A stretch of DNA of 64,000 bases from an uncultured Clostridia bacterium. GTDB taxonomy: Bacteria > Bacillota > Clostridia > TANB77 > CAG-508. Positions 1 through 8,862 of the stretch are shown piece after piece. The notes beneath the pieces were generated by a model, which did not search any database, was not told where the DNA came from, and was given only the letters and a program-made list of their open reading frames with translations. Where the stretch lies: positions 30,405 through 94,404 of the forward strand of contig CANRGT010000006.1 of NCBI GenBank assembly GCA_947630185.1, given 5' to 3'. A program made the position numbers and the translations under genes. Position 1 is the first letter of the stretch; each line of letters begins with the position of its first letter.

Positions 1-104
1 TTTATGGTTTTATGTCAATTTTGTGTGCTTATAAATAGCTGTATTAAGCATTTAAATTAACTTTATCAATAACTTTTAGGCTTTTTAAAATACAGCAAAT
101 TCCA

Positions 105-133
105 TTGACTTAAAACCCATTTTGTTGTATTAT
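105..133 (+). promoter_or_regulatory. Promoter of the clpE-like gene
   Basis: TTGACT (105-110) and TATTAT (128-133) are separated by exactly 17 bases, a good housekeeping sigma-A promoter. A GGAG ribosome binding site follows about 14 bases before the ATG at 180. I did not see the tandem heptamer that CtsR binds in other Firmicutes, so heat-shock control is not shown. Confidence 0.75.
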
Positions 134-179
134 ATATACATATTTAAACTTAAATAAAGAATGGAGCTAAAAATAAAAT

Positions 180-2600
180 ATGTTATGTTCAATATGTAAT
201 AAAAATACTGCTGTGATATTTACAAATAAAAAAGATGAAAACGGCAATTCAAAAGTAGAAGGTTATTGCACTGAATGTGCAAAAAAATTAGGAATTAATC
301 CAATAGAATCTATGATGAAGCAAGCTAATTTATCTGAAAAAGATTTAAGTGAAATGACTAAACAAATTGAAAACATTGTAAGTAACATGGCGGAAAATAT
401 AGATATGGATGCTATTTCTGGGCAAATGGATAATATAGATCCTGAAGAAATGGAAGATATAGAAAGAAACGGTGCAATTCAATTTAGTGCTATTCCACTA
501 GGTTCTATTTTTTCTAATATGTTTGGTACACCTAATAATGATTCTTCTAATAGCGAAGCTTCTAGTAATTCAACTTCTAGTGAAAAGAAAAAGGTTAAAA
601 TTGATAAAGAAAAGAGAAAAGATAAGCGTAAGAAAACATTAGAAACTTATGGTACTAACTTAACTTTGAAAGCACAAAATAATCAATTAGATATGGTAAT
701 TGGTAGAGATAAAGAAATTCAAAGAATGATTCAAATTTTAAATCGTCGTACTAAAAATAACCCATGTTTAATTGGTGAACCTGGCGTTGGTAAAACAGCT
801 ATTGCACAAGGCTTAGCTATTAAAATTGCAAGTGGTAATGTTCCTGCAAAATTATTAAATAAAGAAGTATATTTATTAGATATGACTGCCATTGTTGCAG
901 GTACTCAATTTAGAGGTCAATTTGAAGCTCGTATGAAAGCTATTATTGATGAGTGCAAAAATTTAGGAAATATCATTTTAGTTATTGATGAAATTCACAA
1001 TATTATAGGTGCTGGCGATGCAGAACATTCTATGAATGCTGCAAATATTTTAAAGCCTTCTCTTTCTAATGGTGAGGTTCAGTTAATTGGAACTACCACT
1101 TTAAAAGAATATCGTAAGTACATTGAAAAAGATAGTGCTTTAGAGAGAAGATTTCAACCTGTTATTGTTGAAGAGCCTTCTATAACAGATTCTATCGATA
1201 TTCTAGAAGGTATTAAAAAGTATTATGAAGATTATCACAAAGTAAAAATATCTAATGATGTTATAAAGCAGGCTGTTATTATGTCTGAAAAATATATTCA
1301 TGATAGATTTTTACCTGATAAAGCTATTGATATTCTTGATGAAGCTTGCTCTCGTATAAATTTGAATAATAAAGAATTATATAAGTTAGAAGTTTTAAAA
1401 AACGAGCTTAAATCAGTTCAAGAAGAAAAAGAAGAAGCTGCTCTTGCTGATTCTACTGAGGATTATAAAAAGGCTGCCGAATTAAAAGCAAAAGAGTGTA
1501 GCTTAATTGAGCAAATAGATGCTTTAAATGAAAAAATGAAGCTAAAAAGTATAACTGTTCAAGATATAGCTGAAGTAATTGAAAGCTGGACTAAAATTCC
1601 TGTTAAGAAAATTACAGAAGCGGAAACTCAAAAGTTATTAAATTTAGAGGACAACTTACATAAAAGAGTTATTGGGCAAGATTCAGCTGTTGAGGCTGTA
1701 TCAAGAGCAATTAGGCGTAATCGTGCGGGCTTAAAAAGCACTAAAAGACCACCTTCATTTATATTTGTAGGTCCTACTGGTGTTGGTAAAACTGAGCTTG
1801 CTAAATCTCTTGCTTATGAAATGTTTGGAAATGAAAATTCTATTATTCGTATAGATATGTCTGAATATATGGAAAGTCATTCTACTTCTAAGTTAATTGG
1901 CTCACCTCCAGGATATGTTGGTTATGATGATGCAGGTCAGCTAACAGAAAAAGTAAAAAGAAATCCATATTCAATAGTTCTATTAGATGAAATTGAAAAA
2001 GCTCATCCAGATGTTTTCAATATTTTGTTACAGGTATTAGATGATGGAAGATTAACTGATAGTCAAGGTAATACTGTTAGTTTTGAAAATACTATAATTA
2101 TTATGACATCTAACGCGGGCTCTAACCAAAATACTAATTCGATTGGCTTTGGCGGTATGCGTATGAGTCAAGATAAAGTAATGGATAGCTTAAAAGAAAC
2201 TTTCCGTCCTGAATTCTTAAATAGGGTTGATGAGATTGTTATATTTGAGCAATTAAATTCTGACCAGTTATTAAAAATTGTAGATTTAATGCTAGATGAT
2301 ACTAGAAAAGCTTTAGCTGATAAAGATATTACTATGAATATATCAAATGAAGCTCAAAAATTTTTACTAGAAAAAGGAACTGATATTAAATATGGTGCAA
2401 GACCTTTAAGAAGAGCTATTCAAAGATATTTAGAAGATGAGCTTTCTGATATGATATTAAGAGGTACTCTTCAAAATGGAAATACTGTTACAATTGATTT
2501 AAATAAAACAAATTCCGTTAATGCACATGAAATCAATTTAAATAGAGTAGATACAATTAATGCAAATGAGACACGTTTAGAATTTAATGTAGAAAAATAA
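180..2600 (+). CDS. clpE: ClpE-like AAA+ unfoldase (Clp ATPase, zinc-finger type)
   Basis: Hexameric Hsp100 unfoldase that normally feeds misfolded proteins to ClpP in the cytoplasm. The N-terminus has a zinc finger (C3-x2-C6 and C30-x2-C33) like ClpE and McsA, in place of the usual double Clp-N domain. An acidic Ser/Asn-rich linker follows. AAA module 1 has the Walker A GEPGVGKT near residue 199, and a UVR-like coiled segment lies near 425-450. AAA module 2 has GPTGVGKT near 531 and the GSPPGYVG pore-loop region. At 806 residues it is longer than B. subtilis ClpE (about 700), mainly through the linker and a repetitive Asn-rich tail. The ClpE assignment rests on the zinc finger; ClpC is the alternative. 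It has its own promoter and is followed 12 bases later by pgsA, so the two are probably cotranscribed. Confidence 0.88.
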   Translation: MLCSICNKNTAVIFTNKKDENGNSKVEGYCTECAKKLGINPIESMMKQANLSEKDLSEMTKQIENIVSNMAENIDMDAISGQMDNIDPEEMEDIERNGAIQFSAIPLGSIFSNMFGTPNNDSSNSEASSNSTSSEKKKVKIDKEKRKDKRKKTLETYGTNLTLKAQNNQLDMVIGRDKEIQRMIQILNRRTKNNPCLIGEPGVGKTAIAQGLAIKIASGNVPAKLLNKEVYLLDMTAIVAGTQFRGQFEARMKAIIDECKNLGNIILVIDEIHNIIGAGDAEHSMNAANILKPSLSNGEVQLIGTTTLKEYRKYIEKDSALERRFQPVIVEEPSITDSIDILEGIKKYYEDYHKVKISNDVIKQAVIMSEKYIHDRFLPDKAIDILDEACSRINLNNKELYKLEVLKNELKSVQEEKEEAALADSTEDYKKAAELKAKECSLIEQIDALNEKMKLKSITVQDIAEVIESWTKIPVKKITEAETQKLLNLEDNLHKRVIGQDSAVEAVSRAIRRNRAGLKSTKRPPSFIFVGPTGVGKTELAKSLAYEMFGNENSIIRIDMSEYMESHSTSKLIGSPPGYVGYDDAGQLTEKVKRNPYSIVLLDEIEKAHPDVFNILLQVLDDGRLTDSQGNTVSFENTIIIMTSNAGSNQNTNSIGFGGMRMSQDKVMDSLKETFRPEFLNRVDEIVIFEQLNSDQLLKIVDLMLDDTRKALADKDITMNISNEAQKFLLEKGTDIKYGARPLRRAIQRYLEDELSDMILRGTLQNGNTVTIDLNKTNSVNAHEINLNRVDTINANETRLEFNVEK

Positions 2601-2612
2601 GGAGATATTTAT

Positions 2613-3215
2613 ATGGCAAAGCACATACCTAATATTTTAACGATAGCACGATTTTTCTTAATACCTTTAATAATTTATTTTATTATAACAGAGCAATACA
2701 TTCTTGCTTTAATATTTCTTATACTTTCAGGCTTAACTGATGTATTAGATGGTTTTATTGCAAGAAAATTCAATTTTATTACTAACTTTGGAAAATTAGT
2801 AGATCCATTAGCAGATAAGGCTACTCAAATTTCTGTATTATTAGCAATTTCTTTTAAAGGAATTATTCCTTTTTGGATTATTATAATCGTTGTAATAAAA
2901 GAAGCTACTATGATAGCTGGTGCATCCTTCCTTTATGGAAAAGAGCTTGTTGTTTCTAGCAGATGGTTTGGCAAGCTTGCTACTGTACTTTTCTACTTTG
3001 CTATTGCTTGCTCATTCTTTATTAAATATTGGAATAACATTGCTTTTGCACCTGGTAACTCTGTAACTCCTATGCCACAATTTGATTTATGGATATACTA
3101 TTTAGCTTTAATTACAACAATATTCTCACTTGTTATGTATTACATTACATTCTACAAGCAAGGATACTTGAAAAAAGAGAATTTAAAAATAAGAAATGAT
3201 GATAATGCTAAATAA
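2613..3215 (+). CDS. pgsA: CDP-diacylglycerol-glycerol-3-phosphate 3-phosphatidyltransferase
   Basis: Membrane enzyme that condenses CDP-diacylglycerol with glycerol-3-phosphate to give phosphatidylglycerol phosphate, the first committed step to phosphatidylglycerol and cardiolipin. The full CDP-alcohol phosphatidyltransferase signature is visible: D43-x2-DG(46-47)-x2-AR(50-51)-x8-G60-x3-D64-x3-D68. About five to six hydrophobic segments span the 200 residues, the usual family length. An AGGAG site lies directly before the ATG, and the gene sits 12 bases after the clpE-like gene, so translation probably continues from one transcript. It converges on the minus-strand gene at 3432, with a structured repeat element between them. 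PgsA rather than another CDP-alcohol transferase is inferred from length and motif spacing. Confidence 0.88.
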   Translation: MAKHIPNILTIARFFLIPLIIYFIITEQYILALIFLILSGLTDVLDGFIARKFNFITNFGKLVDPLADKATQISVLLAISFKGIIPFWIIIIVVIKEATMIAGASFLYGKELVVSSRWFGKLATVLFYFAIACSFFIKYWNNIAFAPGNSVTPMPQFDLWIYYLALITTIFSLVMYYITFYKQGYLKKENLKIRNDDNAK

Positions 3216-3256
3216 TTACATTTTAAAATAACTGCAATTCAAAATAAAAATAAAAT

Positions 3257-3420
3257 AAATAAAGTAAAATAGTTTTTGTGTAGCAACGCGCAGCGTTCAA
3301 GCGGAACGAAGTGAAGTGCGCTTGGAGCAACCTACATATTATATGAAAAAATTGTATCTACAATTTTTTCATAAAAGGTTGCGACAGCAAGTTGCAAACA
3401 AAAACTATTTTACTTTATTT
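3257..3420. repeat. Structured intergenic element, copy A (complete)
   Basis: A 164-base element bounded by perfect 23-base inverted repeats (3257-3279 and 3398-3420). Inside are a GCAACC/GGTTGC stem, an A/T hairpin (GAAAAAATTGTA/TACAATTTTTTC), a CAAGCG/CGCTTG stem and an AACGC/GCGTT hairpin. The core is shared with copies at 4151 and 12197, but the flanking inverted repeat is not. It fills the gap between two convergent genes and ends 11 bases from the stop codon of the minus-strand gene. It could be an RNA structure used at transcript ends, a MITE/REP-like mobile element, or an insertion into an existing palindrome. Confidence 0.8.
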
Positions 3421-3431
3421 TATATAAGTCG

Positions 3432-4034
3432 TTATTCAAAATCTTCTAGCACGCTATGAAGCTCTACATCTCCTATTGCCTCTATCCCATTTCTAACCTC
3501 TGTTAAATCTGCTTCCGTTAAGTACATTGTTTGAATATCTGTATCCTCTTTAAAGGTTTCCTCTCCATTTTCATCAGTTGTATAAATGCCAAGTACACCA
3601 TTATGTTCTTTTATTAGATAATGTTCATCACAAAATCCGTCCTGCTCCCTATAAAGTGTAACTTCATCATTTTCAAACTCTTCTATTTGCCAACCTTCAC
3701 ACTTTTCAGTTAATTCTTCTATATTGCAATTTGCAAATGTACTTGGTAAATCTCTTGTATTAGTAGTTATATGATTACAACCTTTAAAATATTCTCTTTC
3801 AACTAGCTTAGCACTTGGTGAAAGCCTTTCCTCACTCCATGATGTAGAAAGTACAACTTGTTCTTTATCAATATTTTCATAATCGTTATTTTCACTATTA
3901 TTTTGTGCTAGTTTTCTTCCATCTAAATTATTACTATCTTTTGTATTATTTATTTGATAAACATATATTCCAGCTATTATTCCTAATATTAATAATATAA
4001 TACACACTAATGCAATTATCCATTCTTTTCTCAT
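3432..4034 (-). CDS. Membrane-anchored protein with BofC C-terminal-like domain
   Basis: A 200-residue protein with an N-terminal membrane anchor (about residues 6-28, very Ile/Leu rich), a short Asn/Asp-rich stalk, then an extracytoplasmic domain. The last 60 residues, with the pattern LIKEHNGVLGIY ... IQTMYLTEADL ... NGI ... LHSVLEDFE, resemble the C-terminal domain of BofC, which in Bacillus restrains SpoIVB protease signalling in the forespore intermembrane space. The BofC link is my pattern recognition and not certain; many clostridial proteins of unknown role carry this domain. A GGAAGG site precedes the ATG. The gene follows tsaC on the same strand after a 167-base gap that holds repeat copy B, and is followed by repeat copy A. 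Confidence 0.6.
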   Translation of the reverse strand: MRKEWIIALVCIILLILGIIAGIYVYQINNTKDSNNLDGRKLAQNNSENNDYENIDKEQVVLSTSWSEERLSPSAKLVEREYFKGCNHITTNTRDLPSTFANCNIEELTEKCEGWQIEEFENDEVTLYREQDGFCDEHYLIKEHNGVLGIYTTDENGEETFKEDTDIQTMYLTEADLTEVRNGIEAIGDVELHSVLEDFE

Positions 4035-4150
4035 ACTTCTACTTCCTTCCTTTTTTTTCTATTTATATTTAGTATGAGAAATTTTGGTAAAATTTATTCA
4101 TTTTGTTTTGAAATTGTGAATTTTAAAACAATTAAAAAAACGATATAGCT

Positions 4151-4200
4151 TTTGTGAAGTGCCGCGTAGCGTTCAAGCGAAGCGCGTATGGCGCAACCAT
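4151..4200. repeat. Structured intergenic element, copy B (partial)
   Basis: About 50 bases match one half of the element core: GAAGTGCCGCGTAGCGTTCA followed by AGCGAAGCGCG and GCGCAACC. The second half (GGTTGCGACARCAAGTTGCA in the other copies) and the matching outer arm are missing. The copy ends directly against the tsaC stop codon at 4202. It looks like a truncated or decayed copy. Confidence 0.65.
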
Positions 4201-4201
4201 C

Positions 4202-5254
4202 TTATACTATAATGTAGTTGTAAGCGCAAGCGCGAATTAATCTATTAGTAATTGCAAGTCCTAAGCCTTTGCTTTCAACACCCTCTATTATAACAAAGTC
4301 GAAATCTTCTTTGTCAACTTTTCTAAGTAGCATAAAAATATTCTTTGCAATTTCATTTAAGTCACTACCCATGTTCCATTTATTATCTACTATGTATTTA
4401 TCTAAATGTTCTTTTTTTCCTAATACTAATACCTTTTTGCCTTGTTGTTCTAATTCTTTTATTTCTTCATTTATTCTTGAAATCATTTTGTTTTCATCAT
4501 TACTATATATCATCATACAACTTGTAGTTGGTGCATAATGACGATATTTCATACCCGGAGACGCAACTACATCATCTTTTCCTACTTTTCCTAAAACATG
4601 ACTATCTACTTTTACATCATTTACTACTTCTTCTAATTCTTCTTTTGTAATTTTTCCAGGTCTTAATATATTAATTTCATCTCCTATAACTCTAATTACT
4701 GTTGATTCTAGACCTATATCTGTAAAGCCACCATCTAAAATATAGTCTACCTTATCTTGTAACTCTTCTATAATATCTTCAATGTTAGTTCCACTTGGCT
4801 TTCCAGATATATTAGCACTTGGTGCTGCAATAGGAACTTTTGCTTTTTCTATGAGTTCAATTGCAATTTCATTATTTGGCATACGCACTCCAACAGTATC
4901 TAAATTAGCTGTTACTACATTTGGTATAACTTCTTTTGATTTGCGATTAAAAATAATTGTTAAAGGTCCGGGCCAAAACTTATTTATTAACTTTCTTTCT
5001 ACATCTGAAATATCTTTTACTATTTCTTCTACCATTTTAATATTTGAAACATGCACTATTAGAGGGTTATCTCCTGCCCTGCCTTTTGCCTCAAATATTC
5101 TTTTTACAGCTTTTTCGTCTAAAGCATTTGCTCCTATTCCATATACAGTTTCTGTTGGAAATAATACTAAATTTCCTTTTTTTATTTCTTCTGCTGCTTC
5201 TTCTATTTCTTTAATATTTAATTTCTCTTTTTGATTTGAATATTTAGCTTTCAT
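4202..5254 (-). CDS. tsaC: L-threonylcarbamoyladenylate synthase (Sua5/YwlC type)
   Basis: Makes threonylcarbamoyl-AMP from threonine, bicarbonate and ATP, the first step of the N6-threonylcarbamoyl modification at A37 of ANN-decoding tRNAs. The YrdC-fold catalytic part covers roughly residues 14-205, with the hallmark EAKGRAGDNPLIVHV and the basic RMPNN and SANISG motifs. A linker (SPGMKYRHYAPTT) leads into a C-terminal Sua5 domain ending near residue 350, so this is the long two-domain Sua5 form and not the short TsaC form. The ATG at 5254 lies upstream of the YrdC fold by a short charged leader. The stop codon abuts repeat copy B. The other t6A genes (tsaB, tsaD, tsaE) are not in the window. 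Confidence 0.93.
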   Translation of the reverse strand: MKAKYSNQKEKLNIKEIEEAAEEIKKGNLVLFPTETVYGIGANALDEKAVKRIFEAKGRAGDNPLIVHVSNIKMVEEIVKDISDVERKLINKFWPGPLTIIFNRKSKEVIPNVVTANLDTVGVRMPNNEIAIELIEKAKVPIAAPSANISGKPSGTNIEDIIEELQDKVDYILDGGFTDIGLESTVIRVIGDEINILRPGKITKEELEEVVNDVKVDSHVLGKVGKDDVVASPGMKYRHYAPTTSCMMIYSNDENKMISRINEEIKELEQQGKKVLVLGKKEHLDKYIVDNKWNMGSDLNEIAKNIFMLLRKVDKEDFDFVIIEGVESKGLGLAITNRLIRACAYNYIIV

Positions 5255-5318
5255 ATTTATTTCTTCTTTCTAATAATATTTAGTTTTTATTTCATAATTT
5301 AAATATACTATATTAAGT

Positions 5319-5663
5319 TTATTTCTCACATTTTTCAATTTGCTCACGAATAGCCATTTCTACAAATTGATTTAAAGACATATTAAATTGTTTAGAAAAT
5401 AATACCGCTTTTTCATGAAGAACAGGCTGTATTCTAATATTAAAACTTCCCTTATATTCTTTATGTGGATTTTTATTCAACATATTACATTCCTTAATAT
5501 ATTCGTCTATTACTTCTTTAAATTCCTTTTTTAAACCTTCAATCGTATTTGACTCAAATGTAATAACATCTTCAACTCCTTCTACTTTTCCCCAAAAAGT
5601 AGAAGTTGTATCTTCATAGTAAATACTTGCAAAGAAATCTTTATATTTTATCATATTTTTCAT
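5319..5663 (-). CDS. hicB: HicB-type antitoxin with C-terminal ribbon-helix-helix
   Basis: Antitoxin of a type II HicAB pair: HicB binds and blocks the HicA ribonuclease and represses its own operon. The N-terminal part (about residues 5-60) is the HicB partial RNase-H-like fold with the (F/Y)...VEGVEDVITFE pattern. The C-terminus (SFNIRIQPVLHEKAVLFSKQ and following) is a ribbon-helix-helix DNA-binding segment. It overlaps the hicA stop codon by four bases (ATGA), and its GGAGG site lies inside the end of hicA, so translation is coupled. At 114 residues it is normal for this group. Binding to the palindrome upstream of hicA is inferred. Confidence 0.87.
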   Translation of the reverse strand: MKNMIKYKDFFASIYYEDTTSTFWGKVEGVEDVITFESNTIEGLKKEFKEVIDEYIKECNMLNKNPHKEYKGSFNIRIQPVLHEKAVLFSKQFNMSLNQFVEMAIREQIEKCEK

Positions 5664-5920
5664 TTCATTTCCTCCAATCTCTTTATTACTTCTAAAATGC
5701 TTTCAATCTGGTATGGCTTTAAAATGTTACTAGGATGTGGCTTATGTAATTTAATCTCTAATTTATTGTCACTATGAACAAAAGAAACTCTAGAGCCAGA
5801 TGTCCTTCCTTTGTTAAATTCGTAAAATCCAAGTAATCCTAATAATGTTTTAGCTTCTTGATACGAAAAATCTCTCGGATTTGATTTTAATCTATTTAAT
5901 ATTTTTTCTTTTTTACTCAT
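5660..5920 (-). CDS. hicA: HicA-type mRNA interferase toxin
   Basis: Small (86 residues) basic dsRBD-like toxin that cleaves mRNA and stops translation until HicB binds it. The sequence follows the HicA subfamily with GRTSGSRVSFVH and IKLHKPHPSN, which carries the conserved histidine region, followed by a C-terminal helix (LKPYQIESILEVIKRLEEM). Toxin first, antitoxin second is the usual HicAB order. An AGGAG site lies close to the ATG at 5920, and a perfect palindrome lies just upstream. The pair stands alone between tsaC and comEC with no other mobile genes nearby. It appears intact. Confidence 0.87.
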   Translation of the reverse strand: MSKKEKILNRLKSNPRDFSYQEAKTLLGLLGFYEFNKGRTSGSRVSFVHSDNKLEIKLHKPHPSNILKPYQIESILEVIKRLEEMK

Positions 5921-5946
5921 ATATTATACTCCTTTTCTTTTTGTTT

Positions 5947-5967
5947 TGCAACTATTATTTAGTTGCA
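5947..5967. promoter_or_regulatory. Candidate HicB operator (perfect 8-5-8 inverted repeat)
   Basis: TGCAACTA-TTATT-TAGTTGCA is a perfect inverted repeat 27 bases upstream of the hicA start and downstream of a TATAAA-like -10 sequence. Ribbon-helix-helix antitoxins commonly bind such short palindromes over their own promoter. Its use by HicB is inferred from position only. Confidence 0.6.
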
Positions 5968-6040
5968 TTTTTATTTATACATTTTAATTTTTTCTTTACA
6001 TAATTTTTTTACTTTTCTTAGCATGACCCACTTTCTCATT

Positions 6041-8720
6041 TCATTCTATAAACTCTTTAATTCTAACCCTACCTTTATAATCCAAATTAAGTATTATTTC
6101 TCCGCTTCTATCTGTTCTATAAATTCTTGTACCAATTACTTTAAGCCTTTCTAAAACGCCATCATTTGGATGTCCAAAGTGATTATTTTCTCCTACACCT
6201 ATTAAAGCAATCTTTGGCTTAACCATTTCTATAAAACTTTGAGTTGATGACGATTTGGAGCCATGATGTGCAACTTTTAAAATGTCAGCTTTTAATTCTG
6301 TCGTTCCTAAATAAAGCTCTACTAATCTATTTTCTGCAATTTCTTCAATATCGCCTGTGAAAAGAATTGTGAAGGGGTTAGTTTTTAGATTTTTTTGATA
6401 ACAAAACTTAGCTACGATTGAGTTATTATTTAAAATGTTTTGTGAAATTAAATCATCTTGAGGAAAAAGTATTTTGAAATAAGAATTTTTATCAATTTGA
6501 ATTTTATCTCCAGCTTTTACTTTTATTACATTTGTTTTTAATTTTTTTATTAGAGTAAGTAGTTTTTGAAGATTTGCACTATCTTTTCCTTGTTTAGAAA
6601 TTATAATATTTTTTACTTTTATTTTTTCTAACAAAGTAAGTAGCCCGCCCACAATGGTCTGTATCTAGGTGGGAAAAGAGCATATAATCTATTTGCATTA
6701 TATTATTATCTAACAAAAATGGCAGTAGTGTTTTTTCTCCAACATCAAAACTACCTACTTCACTTCCGCCACCGTCTATCAAAATTGTTTTCCTTGATGG
6801 TGTTTCTATTAAAGTGCTGTCTCCCTGTCCTACATCAATAAATTTAAGGCTTAAATTTGACATTGGAAATTTTATAAAATATGGTGCTAAAATTAAGAAT
6901 ATTATTAAAATAAAAATTATATTTTTAAGTTTTATGAATGTAATTATAGGCTTAATTTTTGACTTATTTAAGAGTTTATTTTTTAATTTGCCTAGTGCAA
7001 CTAATATTTGCATAACTATTCTATTTTGCAATTTGTACTCATCTAAAGTTCTAATTAAATTTTGTACTAATTGACTTATTTGATTTTTAAATTTATAGAA
7101 TATTAAAAGTAAATAATATAAAAATATTTGCCACATATTTGGTGTTGGAATTATAATTTGTGAAAATGGAAGTTTGCCTGTTATTTTCGCAATAAATGTT
7201 AAAAGCTCTAAAATCGGACTTAATATAAAAGAAATAATTACTGCTAGTGGTTTAAATATGAGTAGAAGAAATATAAATATCATGCTTCCTATTAAGCTAA
7301 CTGCTAGTATTGGTGAGGCTAATAAATTTGAAATTATGAAGGTTAATGAAATAGTATTAAAATGATATACCATAATTGGAAGAATTATTAAATTTGCCGA
7401 TATTGAAACTTCAGTAATTGGTTTTATGTATGAAAAAATTCTTGAAAATATTTTTGACTTACATTTTTTATTTTCTTCTATTACTTTATTAACAATATTT
7501 TTCTTGTTTATTCTTTCTATATTCTGGTTTTCTAGTTTTTTATTCATTAGTAGAATAATTCCGATTGTTCCACCAAACGAAAGCTGAAAACCGATATCTA
7601 ATATATAATATGGATTTATAAGTAATATGATTATACTACTGATTGCTAAGCTAGTATAAACATTTGGCTTTGTAAAAAATATATTAGAGGCTAATGTTAA
7701 AATGCACATTATGCATGCCCTTGTAACAGATGGTGTAAAACCTACAAGCATCATAAAGAAAACTAAAAATAATATAACTAAAACATTGCCCCACCTTTTA
7801 TGGACTCTTAAAAATTGAAATAGGCTAGTAATTCCAAGCAGTATATATGATACATGTGCCCCAGATATAGCCAGCATATGTGATAAATTGCTTTGTCTAA
7901 AACTATCTTGCACTTCTTCTGAAATATATGATTTATCTCCTAATATTAAACCTATACAAAGTGATGAAACTTTTTCTGGTAAAACTTTTCTTATTTTTTC
8001 TATTAAAATTTTCTTTAAATCATGGATACACTTTTGAATTAAACCTATTTTATTATTTTCTATTACTTTTACACTTTTAGCAGTTATAATTCCTGAAATT
8101 TCTTTTTCTTTTAAATACATGCTGTAATCAAATCCGCCTTCATTTCGTGCTACTTCCGGCTCTTCATATATGCCAGTAATCTCAACTTTATCACCATAAT
8201 TTAATTGGTTTATGTTATTAGTATTTTTCTTTATATATAATAGTAACTTTGTAGATATCTTATTATCTTTTGCCGTTAGTTTATTTTTTTCTTCAGTTCG
8301 CTCATTTTTTTCTTGTAGCTTGTTTTCTTGTAGACTGTTTTCTTGTAAGTTGCTCTCTTGTAGGCTGTTAGATAAAGCTTCAATGCTTAATACCTTAATT
8401 GTATATACGTCTTTATATTCCTGTTTTTCTGCATCAGTAACTATTATTGCTTCTAACTTTAATTCATCATTATCATACTGATATATTCTGTTATATTTAC
8501 TTTCTAAAAAAACTACATATAAATAAAAAATCGATATACTTATAAAAAATATTAAGCATAAAGCTATATTTTTCTTTATAAGCACTTTCTTACATGTAAA
8601 TATTAGTAACAGAAATATAAAAGAAATTAGAAACACAAAAAAGGCTATACCTTTTAAGTATAGCCCCATTATAATTCCTAAAATAGTTCCTATTGAGGCA
8701 ACACACATCTTCATTGTCAA
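6041..8720 (-). pseudogene. comEC: ComEC/Rec2 DNA-uptake channel, disrupted by a +1 frameshift
   Basis: ComEC forms the inner-membrane channel through which single-stranded DNA enters competent cells. Here it is split into two overlapping ORFs. The first (708 codons) has N-terminal membrane helices, an OB-like region, the competence domain (LGDKSYISEEV ... MLAISGAHVSYI, from about residue 253), more helices, and the start of the metallo-beta-lactamase domain (FIDVGQGDSTLI, then HLDTDH near 681). It then runs out of frame. The second ORF (6041-6652) continues the same domain in the next frame (GLLTLLEKIKVKNIIIS ... VAHHGSKSSS). Removing one G from the GGG at 6648-6650 restores HCGGLLTLL. The second ORF's apparent GTG start has no ribosome binding site. 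Sequencing error, true loss of function and programmed +1 shifting are all possible; I favour error or inactivation. Confidence 0.85.
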
Positions 8721-8862
8721 ATTCCTTTCGTTTACCCCAATTTTGTCTTTTTATTTTATAATTCTAATAAATTACTTTAATTTGTTTTTTATTTAATTCT
8801 ATGATTATTTGCATTTTTTGTTTAATAAAATAATTAATATTATATTTAATATTTTTATATAA

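Noticed and set aside
60-179. CtsR operator before the clpE-like gene
   Set aside because: No direct heptad repeat of the AGGTCAA type is visible around the promoter.
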